Shown piece by piece: positions 8,614-19,776 of a stretch of 64,000 bases of DNA. The notes below the pieces were generated by a model. It worked only from the letters and a program-made list of their open reading frames with translations, ran no database searches and was not told the DNA's origin. Source of the DNA: Streptomyces mobaraensis NBRC 13819 = DSM 40847 (GTDB lineage Bacteria; Actinomycetota; Actinomycetes; Streptomycetales; Streptomycetaceae); contig NZ_CP072827.1 of NCBI RefSeq assembly GCF_017916255.1, forward strand, positions 1,302,001 to 1,366,000, written 5' to 3'. The stretch's first letter is position 1, and every line of letters starts with the position of its first letter. The translations under genes and the position numbers were made by a program.

Positions 8614-9963
8614 TCACTCCCCCCGCAAACGCTCCCGCACCCGCTCCACCACCTCCGCGTACCGCGCCTCCCCTCCATGCCGAGTCGGCGAGTAATACCG
8701 CCGACCATGCACCGCGTCAGGCGCGTACTGCTGAGCCGCGATACCACCCGGCAGATCGTGGGGATACTGATACCCCTCCCCATGCCCCAGCTTCGCCGCC
8801 CCCTTGTAATGCCCGTCCCGCAGATGCGCGGGCACCGGCCCGGCGAGCCCCGCCCGCACATCGGCCAGCGCCGCGTCGATGGCGAGATAAGCCGCGTTCG
8901 ACTTGGGCGCCAGGGCGAGCGCGATGGCCACCTGCGAGAGAGTGATCCGCGCCTCGGGGAAGCCGATCATGGCGACGGCCTGCGCCCCGGCGACCGCCGT
9001 CTGCAGCGCGGAAGGATCCGCGAGCCCGATGTCCTCGCTGGCGGAGATCATCAGCCGCCGCGCGATGAACCGCGGGTCCTCCCCCGCCTCGATCATTCGC
9101 GCGAGGTAGTGCAGCGTGGCGTCCACGTCCGACCCCCGGATGGACTTGATCAGCGCACTCGCGACGTCGTAATGCTGATCGCCGTCGCGGTCGTACTTCA
9201 CCGCAGCCCGGTCGACCGTCTCCTCCAACGTCGACAGGGTGATCTCGCTCTCGCCCTTGTCGAGCGCAGCCCCCGCCGCCGCCTCCAGGGCGGTCAGCGC
9301 CCGCCGCGCGTCGCCGCCGGCGATCCGCAGCAGGTGCTCTTCCGCGTCGTCCGGGAGCGTCACCGCGCCGCCGAGCCCGCGCTCGTCCGCTACAGCGCGG
9401 TGCAGCAGCCCGCGCAGGTCGTCGTCGGTGAGCGCCTGGAGGGTGAGCAGCAGGGAGCGGGAGAGCAGCGGGGAGATGATCGAGAAGTAGGGGTTCTCGG
9501 TGGTGGCGGCGATGAGGGTGACCCAGCGGTTCTCCACGGCGGGCAGCAGGGAGTCCTGCTGGGCCTTGCTGAAGCGGTGGATCTCGTCGAGGAAGAGGAC
9601 GGTCTCTTTGCCGTAGCCGCCGGAGGCCCGGCGGGCGCCGTCGATGACGGCCCGGACCTCCTTGACGCCGGCGGTGATCGCGGACAGCTCGACGAAGCGC
9701 TTGTTGGTGGCCTGGCTGACGACGTACGCGAGGGTCGTCTTGCCGATGCCGGGCGGCCCCCAGAGGATCACCGACGAGGGCCCGGCCGGACCGCCGCTCG
9801 CCTCGCCGACCAGCCGGCGCAGCGGCGATCCCGGCTTCAGCAGATGGCCCTGTCCGACGACCTCGTCGAGGGTGCGGGGGCGCATGCGGACGGCCAGGGG
9901 ACTGCTCGACGGGTCTTTCTCCCGGCGGTCCTCTTCTGCGGCGGTGAACAGGTCGGGTTCCAC
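8614..9963 (-). CDS. rarA: Replication-associated recombination protein RarA (MgsA)
   Basis: AAA+ ATPase acting at stalled replication forks. About 449 residues from GTG 9963 ([10 protein letters not shown]); a TTG two codons upstream is possible. Seen: [11 protein letters not shown], Walker [10 protein letters not shown] (about 70-78), Walker [11 protein letters not shown], sensor 1 IAATTENP, arginine-finger region LLSRSLL, sensor 2 GDARRAL, and the C-terminal tetramerisation region with [18 protein letters not shown] and DIGLADP. All motifs are intact. Monocistronic; it ends against compound palindrome copy 1. Confidence 0.95.
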   Translation of the reverse strand: MEPDLFTAAEEDRREKDPSSSPLAVRMRPRTLDEVVGQGHLLKPGSPLRRLVGEASGGPAGPSSVILWGPPGIGKTTLAYVVSQATNKRFVELSAITAGVKEVRAVIDGARRASGGYGKETVLFLDEIHRFSKAQQDSLLPAVENRWVTLIAATTENPYFSIISPLLSRSLLLTLQALTDDDLRGLLHRAVADERGLGGAVTLPDDAEEHLLRIAGGDARRALTALEAAAGAALDKGESEITLSTLEETVDRAAVKYDRDGDQHYDVASALIKSIRGSDVDATLHYLARMIEAGEDPRFIARRLMISASEDIGLADPSALQTAVAGAQAVAMIGFPEARITLSQVAIALALAPKSNAAYLAIDAALADVRAGLAGPVPAHLRDGHYKGAAKLGHGEGYQYPHDLPGGIAAQQYAPDAVHGRRYYSPTRHGGEARYAEVVERVRERLRGE

Positions 9964-9984
9964 GCCCAAAACCCTATGCCACCC

Positions 9985-10016
9985 CTCCCCCAGCTACCGC
10001 TGGGAGGTACCCCCAG
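9985..10016. repeat. 32-bp REP-like hairpin element, copy A
   Basis: CTCCCCCAG at one end and ACCCCCAG at the other, with an internal CTGGGAGG that can pair with the first arm. A second 32-bp copy of the same design lies inside relA at 17870-17901. This copy is upstream of rarA. Confidence 0.65.
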
Positions 10017-10018
10017 AC

Positions 10019-10051
10019 AACGCCGCCGGACGGTCGTCGTCCGGCGGCGTT
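10019..10051 (-). terminator. Terminator of the VKOR gene
   Basis: Perfect 13-bp stem AACGCCGCCGGAC/GTCCGGCGGCGTT with a 7-base loop, 26 bases past the VKOR stop and upstream of rarA on the same strand. Confidence 0.8.
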
Positions 10052-10076
10052 ACGGCAGGTCAGCAGAGAGGCGGGC

Positions 10077-10736
10077 TCAGGACTGGCCCGTCCAGAACGA
10101 CCACCAGTTCGTCAGGATCGCCAGCCCGATGAGGCCGATCCACAGCACCGGCACCACCCAGTGGAACTCCAGCACCGCGCTCCGCACCGCGTTCGGCAGC
10201 GGGATGAAGCGGTGGCGGATGTTCTGCACGGTGACGTAGCAGAACATCACGATGGTGGCGACCCAGGCGAGGCAGCACCAGAGGCAGAGCGAACCGATGA
10301 CGTACAGCGACTGGTACTGCAGCCAGGTGCAGAAGCCGACGCCGAAGAGGGTGCCGGCCTGCATGCCCATCCAGTACCAGCGCGGGAAGCGGGCGCCGGA
10401 CAGCACGGCCAGGCCGATCGCGATGATCGCGCCGTAGCAGACCAGGCCGAGCATCGGGTTGGGGAACCCGAAGACGTGGGCCTGGTCGCTCTCCATGATG
10501 TTGCCGCAGGAGACGATCGGGTTGAGGCTGCACCCGGGGGTGAAGGTCTTCCCGACCGCCTTGGCCTCGAGGATCTTGTTCTTGTCGAGGGTGATGACCC
10601 AGGCGGCCAGCAGCCCCATGGCACCGGTGATGACGAGCAGCAGCCCGAAGGCACGGCTGCCGCCCACCGCACCGGTGGCGGGCCCGTCCCGCTCCGCGCC
10701 GTCGGTGTCGGAGCGGTCCAGAGCCGAGGTCGTCAT
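10077..10736 (-). CDS. Vitamin K epoxide reductase (VKOR) family membrane protein
   Basis: Actinobacterial VKOR homologues reoxidise DsbA-type periplasmic thiol oxidases using menaquinone. 219 residues from ATG 10736. About five hydrophobic segments: residues about 32-50, 95-115, 125-145, 150-172, 195-215. Seen: the loop cysteine pair in GCSLNPIVSCG near residues 68-77 and the active-site CxxC in LCLWCC near residue 155. An in-frame upstream extension starting at 10820 lacks a ribosome-binding site and overlaps the hisS stop region. The natural partner would be a secreted DsbA-like protein; whether the DsbA-fold protein at 47581 serves is not clear, since that one has no signal peptide. Confidence 0.88.
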   Translation of the reverse strand: MTTSALDRSDTDGAERDGPATGAVGGSRAFGLLLVITGAMGLLAAWVITLDKNKILEAKAVGKTFTPGCSLNPIVSCGNIMESDQAHVFGFPNPMLGLVCYGAIIAIGLAVLSGARFPRWYWMGMQAGTLFGVGFCTWLQYQSLYVIGSLCLWCCLAWVATIVMFCYVTVQNIRHRFIPLPNAVRSAVLEFHWVVPVLWIGLIGLAILTNWWSFWTGQS

Positions 10737-10794
10737 AGCGCCATAGATCCCATCAGTCGTCCGATGCGCCCATTCTGCACCAGGCGGCGGCCGA

Positions 10795-12057
10795 TCAGCC
10801 CTGCCTGTCCCGGAGTTCACTCACGACGGTGCCGATCGGGACAGCGGTCTGCTCGCCGCTGCCCAGGTCCTTGAGCTGGACGACGCCCTCGGCCAGGTCC
10901 CGTTCGCCCGCCACCAGGGCGTACCGGGCGCCGGAGCGGTCGGCCGATTTCATGGCGTTCTTGAGGCCCTTCCCGCCGAACGCGAAGTCGGCGGCGATGC
11001 CGGCCCGGCGCAGTTCGGTGACGACGCCGAAGAGGACCCGGCGGGCCTCGTCGCCCAGCGGCACCGCGTAGACCTCGGTGGCGGCGGGGAGTTCGAGCTC
11101 GATGCCCTCGGCCTCCAGCGCCAGCACCGTGCGGTCCACGCCCAGCGCCCAGCCGACGGACGGCAGGGCCGGGCCGCCGATCATCTCGGACAGGCCGTCG
11201 TACCGGCCGCCGCCGCCGACCGCGGACTGCGCGCCGAGGCCGTCGTGGACGAACTCGAAGGTGGTACGCGTGTAGTAGTCCAGGCCGCGCACCAGCTTCT
11301 CGTCGTCCTCGAACGCGACGCCCGCCGCGGTCAGCAGCGCGCGCACCTGCTCGTGGTACTCCTTGCACGCCTCGCAGAGGTGGTCGCGGAGCATGGGGGC
11401 GCCGACGAGCTGCTTCTGGACGGCCTCGCGCTTGTCGTCGAGGACCCGCAGCGGGTTGATCTCGATCCGGCGGCGGGTGTCGTCGTCCAGGTCGAGACCG
11501 CGCAGGAAGTCCTGGAGCGCGGCCCGGTAGGCGGGACGGCACTCCTTGTCGCCCAGCGAGTTGAGCAGCAGGCGGAAGTTCTTCAGGCCGAGGGACTTGT
11601 ACGCGTCGACGGCCAGGATGATCAACTCGGCGTCGAGCGCCGGGTCCTCGGCTCCGATGGCCTCGGCGCCGACCTGCGAGAAGTGGCGGTAACGGCCCTT
11701 CTGCGGGCGCTCGTAGCGGTAGTACGAGCCGGAGTACCAGAGCTTGACCGGAAGGTTGCCGCCCTTGTGGAGGTTGCCCTCCAGCGCGGCGCGCAGTACG
11801 GAGGCGGTGCCCTCGGGGCGCAGCGCGAGCTGGTCGCCGCCGCGCGTGGTGAGGGTGTACATCTCCTTGGTCACGATGTCGGTGGACTCGCCGACGCCGC
11901 GCGCGAACAGCTCGACGTTCTCGAAGCCGGGGGTCTCCACATAGCCGTAGCCGGCCCGCCGCACCGGGGCGGCGATGGCCTCGCGGACGGCGAGGTAGAC
12001 CGCCGAGTCCGGCGGGGTCAGGTCGTAGGTGCCCTTGGGGGCCTTGAAAGTGCTCAC
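10795..12057 (-). CDS. hisS: Histidyl-tRNA synthetase
   Basis: Class II synthetase charging tRNA-His. 420 residues from GTG 12057 ([15 protein letters not shown]). Seen: motif 1 region [16 protein letters not shown], motif 2 [23 protein letters not shown], the histidine-binding [11 protein letters not shown] and the Gly-rich [12 protein letters not shown], motif 3 [13 protein letters not shown], and a C-terminal anticodon-binding domain (about 325-420). Ten bases separate its start from the stop of the upstream MBL-fold gene, so the two are co-transcribed. Confidence 0.97.
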   Translation of the reverse strand: MSTFKAPKGTYDLTPPDSAVYLAVREAIAAPVRRAGYGYVETPGFENVELFARGVGESTDIVTKEMYTLTTRGGDQLALRPEGTASVLRAALEGNLHKGGNLPVKLWYSGSYYRYERPQKGRYRHFSQVGAEAIGAEDPALDAELIILAVDAYKSLGLKNFRLLLNSLGDKECRPAYRAALQDFLRGLDLDDDTRRRIEINPLRVLDDKREAVQKQLVGAPMLRDHLCEACKEYHEQVRALLTAAGVAFEDDEKLVRGLDYYTRTTFEFVHDGLGAQSAVGGGGRYDGLSEMIGGPALPSVGWALGVDRTVLALEAEGIELELPAATEVYAVPLGDEARRVLFGVVTELRRAGIAADFAFGGKGLKNAMKSADRSGARYALVAGERDLAEGVVQLKDLGSGEQTAVPIGTVVSELRDRQG

Positions 12058-12067
12058 GAAAGCTTCG

Positions 12068-12787
12068 TCACATTCCTCGTCGCGGAGCCGGGGTGCCGGT
12101 TCCGGGGCCGTGCTGCGCCTGGGCCACTTCCCGCAGGTACGGGTTGGTGGCGCGCTCGCGGCCGATGCTGGTCTGGGGGCCGTGGCCGGAGAGGACCACG
12201 GTCGAGTCGTCGAGGGGCAGGCACACGCGGGCCAGGGACTCGAGTATCTCGGCGTGGTCACCGCCGGGCAGGTCGGTGCGTCCGATGGAGCCGGCGAACA
12301 GCAGGTCGCCCGAGAAGAACACCGACGGGATGTCGTTGCTCTCGGGCAGCCGGAAGGTCACCGACCCCTTGGTATGGCCGGGCGCGTGCGCGACGGTGAA
12401 CTCCAGACCGGCGAGGTCCAGGGTGCTGCCGTCGGCGAGCTCCTTGACGTCGTCCGGTTCCCCCACGGTCAGCTCGCCGAGGAGCTGCGCGCCGATGGAG
12501 CGGCCGAGGGCCTTCTCCGGGTCGCTCATCATGTAGCGGTCGGCGGGGTGGATCCAGGCGGGGACGTCGTGGGCGCCGCACACCGGGACGACCGAGGCGA
12601 CGTGGTCGATGTGGCCGTGGGTGAGGACGACCGCGACGGGCTTGAGCCGATGCTTCCTGAGTGCGTCCTCGACTCCCTGGGCGGCCTGGTGGCCCGGGTC
12701 GATGATCACGCACTCCTCACCGGCGGCGGGGGCGACCAGATAACAATTGGTCCCCCAGGCCCCGGCGGGGAACCCGGCAATCAGCAC
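12068..12787 (-). CDS. MBL-fold metallo-hydrolase (glyoxalase II-like)
   Basis: 239 residues from GTG 12787. Contains the full metal-binding set: THGHIDH near residues 56-62, APGHTKGS near 134-141, FSGDLLF near 157-163, and SGHGP near the C-terminus. The layout matches hydroxyacylglutathione hydrolase-like proteins found immediately upstream of hisS in actinomycetes; the substrate is unknown (mycothiol rather than glutathione is the thiol in these bacteria). Divergent from the cyclophilin gene across a 191-bp gap. Confidence 0.9.
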   Translation of the reverse strand: MLIAGFPAGAWGTNCYLVAPAAGEECVIIDPGHQAAQGVEDALRKHRLKPVAVVLTHGHIDHVASVVPVCGAHDVPAWIHPADRYMMSDPEKALGRSIGAQLLGELTVGEPDDVKELADGSTLDLAGLEFTVAHAPGHTKGSVTFRLPESNDIPSVFFSGDLLFAGSIGRTDLPGGDHAEILESLARVCLPLDDSTVVLSGHGPQTSIGRERATNPYLREVAQAQHGPGTGTPAPRRGM

Positions 12788-12978
12788 ATTCGTCCTTAAA
12801 TGTCGGCCTGCGTTGGCGTGGCAGGGATCCGGCAGGCGTGCCCGGCCGGTGCGCCGGTCACGTTTATGCCGGTTCAGAGCCTACCGGCGGCACCTCCGCC
12901 GCCGCGAACCCGTATACGGTACGGGCACGCTCGCAACAGGCGTTCCGACGGATCGATACGGCACGAGGAGACGACCCG

Positions 12979-13854
12979 GTGGTCACTAACGAGCAGCGGC
13001 GGCGGCAGCTCGCACGGGAGAAGTTCGAGCGGCAGCAGCAGCGCCGCGAGGCGCAGCGGCGCAAGGCCCGCAACCGGAACGCGTTGATCGCGGCCGGTCT
13101 CGCCGTGCTGATCGCCGCGGGCGGCACGGCGGCGGCCACGGGCGCGCTGGGCGGCGACGACAAGAAGGACGACAAGGCGTCGGCGGACGCGACCCCGAGC
13201 GAGCTCCCCACCCCCACAGCGCCTTCACGGGGCCCCGACCCGTGCGCCAAGCCGGCCGCCGGCAGCCCGGCGAAGAAGACGTGGAAGTCGGAACCGGAGA
13301 TGACGGTCGACACGTCCGCCTCCTACACCATGGCCCTCAAGACCACCTGCGGGAACATCGACCTGAAGCTGGACGCGGCCAAGGCCCCCCACACCGTCAA
13401 CTCGCTGAATTTCCTGGCGGGTCAGGGGTACTTCGACCACACCAAGTGCCACCGCCTCACCGGTGAGGCCGCGGGCATCTACGTCCTCCAGTGCGGCGAC
13501 CCGCAGGGCACCGGCGCGGGCGGTCCCGGCTACACGCTCGCCGAGGAGAACCTCAAGAGCGACCTGCTCCAGGAGCCGAAGGACGAGCAGCTCAAGCAGG
13601 CGAAGATGAAGATCTACCCGGCCGGGACGATCGCCATGGCCAAGACGCAGCAGCCGCATTCGACGGGCAGCCAGTTCTTCCTCGTCTACAAGGACAGCCC
13701 GCTGCAGCCGGACTACACCCCGGTCGGCACGATCGGCGCCGAGGGCCGCAAGACCCTCGACAAGATCGCAGGCGCCGGGATCCAGGGCGGGGCCCCGGAC
13801 GGACCCCCCAACGCCACCGTCGTGGTGGACAAGGCGACGGTGGTGAAGAGCTGA
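12979..13854 (+). CDS. Membrane-anchored peptidyl-prolyl isomerase (cyclophilin)
   Basis: 291 residues from GTG 12979, chosen for the GAGGAG eight bases upstream. Order: a basic, Arg/Gln-rich cytoplasmic segment (1-33), one membrane helix (about 34-55), a Lys/Asp/Pro/Thr-rich linker, and a cyclophilin domain from about residue 110 (TTCGNIDLKLD, TVNSLNFLAGQGYFDHTKCHRL, GGPGYTLAEE, GTIAMAKTQQPHSTGSQFFLVY). The usual active-site arginine region is replaced by CHRL with the R kept. The catalytic domain is predicted to face the outside, so it would fold exported proteins. Confidence 0.92.
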   Translation: MVTNEQRRRQLAREKFERQQQRREAQRRKARNRNALIAAGLAVLIAAGGTAAATGALGGDDKKDDKASADATPSELPTPTAPSRGPDPCAKPAAGSPAKKTWKSEPEMTVDTSASYTMALKTTCGNIDLKLDAAKAPHTVNSLNFLAGQGYFDHTKCHRLTGEAAGIYVLQCGDPQGTGAGGPGYTLAEENLKSDLLQEPKDEQLKQAKMKIYPAGTIAMAKTQQPHSTGSQFFLVYKDSPLQPDYTPVGTIGAEGRKTLDKIAGAGIQGGAPDGPPNATVVVDKATVVKS

Positions 13855-14096
13855 TTCCGCACCCGTGGCCGAACGGCGAAATTCCGGTCGCGGGATACGG
13901 ACAGCCGGGCCACCGGTCGCCTATGTTGGCGTTGTGTAGGGTGCCTGCTCCGGCGGCTGCGAGGCACCCGAGACAGCACCGATCGGCAGTGAAATGATCA
14001 AGCCGCCGGACCGGGCGGGGCGCGGCCCCACCGGGGACAACTGTGGACGATGCGCGCGGGCCGCGAACGGCCCCCGCATCATGTGGAGGAGGCGCT

Positions 14097-15326
14097 GTGA
14101 GCAGCGACCCGTGGGGCCGCGTCGACGAGACGGGGACGGTGTACGTGCGTACCGCCGACGGCGAGAAGGTCGTCGGTTCGTGGCAGGCGGGGAGTCCGGA
14201 GGAGGCCCTCGCTTACTTCGAGCGCAAGTACGAGGGCCTGGTCGTCGAGATCGGCCTCCTCGAGCGCCGGGTCAACACCACCGACCTGTCGGCGAAGGAC
14301 GCGATGACCGCGATCGACCACCTGCGCTCGCAGGTGGACGAGCACCACGCGGTCGGCGATCTGGACGCGCTGCGCGGGCGGTTGGACAAGCTCGTCGAGA
14401 CGGTCGAGAAGCGCCGCGAGGAGCGCAAGGCGGCCAAGGCCAAGCAGACGGACGAGGCCAGGACGGCCAAGGAGGCGCTGGTCGCCGAGGCCGAGGAGCT
14501 GGCCGCGAGCGAGCAGTGGCGCTCCGCCGGCGAGCGGCTGCGGGCCCTGGTGGACACCTGGAAGGGCCTGCCGCGGCTGGACCGCAAGACCGACGACGAG
14601 CTGTGGCACCGCTTCTCGCACGCCCGCTCGGCGTTCTCCAAGCGCCGCAAGGCCCACTTCGCCTCGCTGGACGCCCAGCGCGAGGAGGCCCGCAAGGTCA
14701 AGGAGAAGCTGGTCGCCGAGGCCGAGGCACTGTCCGGCTCGACGGACTGGGGCGCCACCGCGGCCCGCTACCGCGAGCTGATGGCCGACTGGAAGGCCGC
14801 CGGCCGCGCGCAGCGTGAGGCCGAGGACGAGCTGTGGGCCCGGTTCCGGGGCGCGCAGGACGTCTTCTTCCAGGCGCGCGGCGAGGTGTTCGCGGAGCGC
14901 GACGCCGAGCAGCAGGCCAACCTGGGGCTCAAGGAGGAGCTGGTCGTCGAGGCGGAGAAGCTGCTGCCGGTGACCGACCTCAAGGCGGCCCGGGCGGCGT
15001 TCCGTTCGATCAACGAGCGCTGGGAGGCCATCGGCCATGTGCCGCGGGACGCCCGGCCGAAGATCGAGGGCCGGATGCACGCGGTGGAGCGCGCCATCCA
15101 GGAGGCCGAGGAGGCCGAGTGGCGGCGGACCAACCCGGAGGCGCGGGCGCGCGCGGCCGGGCTGACCGGGCAGCTCCAGGACGCGGTCGACAAGCTCCAG
15201 GCGCAGATCGACAAGGCGCGCGCGGCGGGCAACGAGGCGAAGGCCGAGAAGCTCGGCAAGGAGCTGGAGGGCCGCAAGGCGCTGCTGGACCAGGCGTTGA
15301 AGGGCCTGCAGGAGTTCGGCGGCTGA
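14097..15326 (+). CDS. DUF349 domain-containing coiled-coil protein
   Basis: 409 residues from GTG 14097, preceded by GGAGGAGG. Three or more DUF349 repeats are visible as Trp-centred units: WRSAGERLRALVDTWKGL, WGATAARYRELMADWKAAG and LKAARAAFRSINERWEAIG, each followed by a charged helix with LW.RF. It is highly charged and helical throughout, with no membrane segment. The function of the family is unknown. Conserved next to relA and the cyclophilin in streptomycetes. It ends at a perfect palindrome shared with relA. Confidence 0.9.
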   Translation: MSSDPWGRVDETGTVYVRTADGEKVVGSWQAGSPEEALAYFERKYEGLVVEIGLLERRVNTTDLSAKDAMTAIDHLRSQVDEHHAVGDLDALRGRLDKLVETVEKRREERKAAKAKQTDEARTAKEALVAEAEELAASEQWRSAGERLRALVDTWKGLPRLDRKTDDELWHRFSHARSAFSKRRKAHFASLDAQREEARKVKEKLVAEAEALSGSTDWGATAARYRELMADWKAAGRAQREAEDELWARFRGAQDVFFQARGEVFAERDAEQQANLGLKEELVVEAEKLLPVTDLKAARAAFRSINERWEAIGHVPRDARPKIEGRMHAVERAIQEAEEAEWRRTNPEARARAAGLTGQLQDAVDKLQAQIDKARAAGNEAKAEKLGKELEGRKALLDQALKGLQEFGG

Positions 15327-15341
15327 GCACCCCCGCTTCGT

Positions 15342-15383
15342 AACGGAAGATGGCTCCGACGATCGTCGGAGCCATCTTCCGTT
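15342..15383. terminator. Bidirectional terminator, perfect 42-bp palindrome
   Basis: AACGGAAGATGGCTCCGAC on one side mirrors GTCGGAGCCATCTTCCGTT on the other around GATC, with no mismatch. It lies exactly between the convergent DUF349 and relA stops, 15 and 6 bases from them. Confidence 0.92.
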
Positions 15384-15389
15384 GTACGG

Positions 15390-17924
<2,535 letters not shown>

Positions 17925-18031
17925 GAGCACTCCTCATGCGGGGTCCGGCCCCCGAGCAGGTCCGGACTGCCATGGTATCGATCCGGACCGTGGAGCCGCC
18001 TCCCGCCCGGCGAGGGCGAGGACGCACAGGA

Positions 18032-18059
18032 CGGGCCCCGGGGTTCTCCCCGGGGCCCG
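18032..18059 (-). terminator. Terminator of the secDF-apt run
   Basis: Perfect 12-bp stem CGGGCCCCGGGG/CCCCGGGGCCCG with a TTCT loop, 31 bases past the apt stop and before relA. Confidence 0.85.
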
Positions 18060-18090
18060 ATACCTTGTGCGCGTTGCGGCTCAGGGCGGC

Positions 18091-18657
18091 TCAGACGCGG
18101 ATCAGCGCGTCCACCGGCGCCTCGCCGAGCACCTTCTCCAGCCGCTCGCGACCGGGGAGGAAGCCCAGCTCCATCAGGACGGCGACGCCCACGGGCTCCG
18201 CGCCGGCCCGGCGGATCAGCTGGAGCGACGCCTCGGCGGTGCCACCCGTGGCCAGCACGTCGTCGATGACCAGGACCCGGTCGCCGGGGGCGAACGCCTC
18301 GGCATGTATCTCGATCTCCGCCGTGCCGTACTCCAGCTCGTACGCCTGCGACAGGGTCGCGCCGGGCAGCTTGCCGACCTTGCGGACGGGCACGAAGCCG
18401 ATGCCCGCGCGGACGGCCACGGGGGCCGCCAGGATGAAGCCGCGGGCCTCCAGGCCGACGACCTTGTCGGCCCGGTAGCGGGCGCACAGCTCGGCGAACG
18501 CCTCGGTGAGGGCGGTGAACGCCTCGGGGTCGGCGAGCAGCGGGGTGATGTCCTTGAACACCACGCCCGGCTTCGGGTAGTCCGGCACGTCGTGGATGCG
18601 GGCGAGCAGCAGCTCGCGCAGGCTTTCCTCGGCGCCTTCGGCGCTCCAGGCGGTCAT
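18091..18657 (-). CDS. apt: Adenine phosphoribosyltransferase
   Basis: Purine salvage: adenine plus PRPP to AMP. 188 residues from ATG 18657. Seen: DYPKPGVVFKDITPLL, GLEARGFI, the YELEYGTAEIEIH flexible-loop region and the PRPP loop VLVIDDVLATGGTA. The start overlaps the secF stop (ATGA). The secDF-apt-relA neighbourhood is conserved in actinomycetes. Confidence 0.96.
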   Translation of the reverse strand: MTAWSAEGAEESLRELLLARIHDVPDYPKPGVVFKDITPLLADPEAFTALTEAFAELCARYRADKVVGLEARGFILAAPVAVRAGIGFVPVRKVGKLPGATLSQAYELEYGTAEIEIHAEAFAPGDRVLVIDDVLATGGTAEASLQLIRRAGAEPVGVAVLMELGFLPGRERLEKVLGEAPVDALIRV

Positions 18658-19775
18658 CGGCGCTTCCCTCCGCGTCCGCCGCGGTTGCGGCTCACCGGCT
18701 GCCGGCGCTGCCCGACCACACCGGCCGGGGAGGCGTCCTGCGGCTCGTCGTCGTCCTCGACACCCTGGGAGCCGGCCTCGTCCTGCGCCGAGTCCGCCCT
18801 GGCGGCCTGCGCGGCGCGCTTGGCGTGCACGCGCCGGGTGAGGGCCTTCATCTGCGGGTCGCGTTCCTTGAGGTCGGCGACCAGCGGGGTGGCGATGAAG
18901 ATCGAGGAGTAGGCGCCGGCCGCGAGGCCGACGAACAGGGCGAGCGAGATGTCGTTCAGCATGCCCGCGCCCAGGAAGCCGCCGCCGATGAACAGCAGAC
19001 CGGCGACCGGCAGCAGGGCGACGACCGTGGTGTTGATGGAGCGCACCAGGGTGCCGTTGAGGCTGCGGTTGGCGATCTCGCTGTACGTCCAGCGGGTCTG
19101 CTTGGTGATGTCCTTCGCGCTCTCCTTCAGGCCGTCGAAGACCACGACGGTGTCGTAGAGCGAGTAACCGAGGATGGTCAGCAGACCGATGACCGTACCC
19201 GGGGTGACCTCGAAGCCCACGAGGGCGTAGATGCCCACGGTGATGGTCAGGTCGTGGATCAGGGCGACGAGGGCGGCCAGCGCCATGCGCCACTCGAAGG
19301 CGATGGCGAGGTAGATCACCACGAGGAGCATGAAGACGGCGAGGCCGGTCCACGCCTTGTTGGCGATCTCCTCACCCCAGCTGGGGCCGACGATATCGGT
19401 GTTGATCTTGTCGGTGGGGACACCGAGCTTCTTGGCCAGGGCCGCCTGAGTCGCACGCGACTGCTTCTCGTCCAGCTCGCTGACCTGGACCCGCAGCTTG
19501 CCGTCACCGGTCTTCTGGACGATCGCCGTGTGACCCGAGGCGGTCTCCACCGTCTCCTTGGCGGCCTGCACCGACACCGACGTCTTGCCGGTGGTGTTGA
19601 AGATCGCGCCGCCGGAGAACTCGATGCCCATGTTCAGGCCGCGCACCGCCAGGCCGACGATGGCCGTGATGGTGATGAGGATCGAGATGCCGTACCAGAT
19701 CTTCCGCTTGGCGACGAAGTCGTAGCCGACCTCGCCTCGGTAGAGCCGGGCGCCGAGGGTGCCGAGTCGTGACAT
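18654..19775 (-). CDS. secF: Protein translocase subunit SecF
   Basis: Works with SecD and SecYEG to pull secreted proteins across the membrane using the proton gradient. 373 residues from ATG 19775. Six membrane helices with a large external loop after the first; signature GIEFSGGAIFN near residue 50, then the cluster DLTITVGIYALVGFE and YSLYDTVVVFDGLKE of RND-type translocases. A basic, disordered C-terminus (about 60 residues). One base follows the secD stop region, so the genes are co-translated. Confidence 0.97.
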   Translation of the reverse strand: MSRLGTLGARLYRGEVGYDFVAKRKIWYGISILITITAIVGLAVRGLNMGIEFSGGAIFNTTGKTSVSVQAAKETVETASGHTAIVQKTGDGKLRVQVSELDEKQSRATQAALAKKLGVPTDKINTDIVGPSWGEEIANKAWTGLAVFMLLVVIYLAIAFEWRMALAALVALIHDLTITVGIYALVGFEVTPGTVIGLLTILGYSLYDTVVVFDGLKESAKDITKQTRWTYSEIANRSLNGTLVRSINTTVVALLPVAGLLFIGGGFLGAGMLNDISLALFVGLAAGAYSSIFIATPLVADLKERDPQMKALTRRVHAKRAAQAARADSAQDEAGSQGVEDDDEPQDASPAGVVGQRRQPVSRNRGGRGGKRR

Positions 19776-19776
19776 C

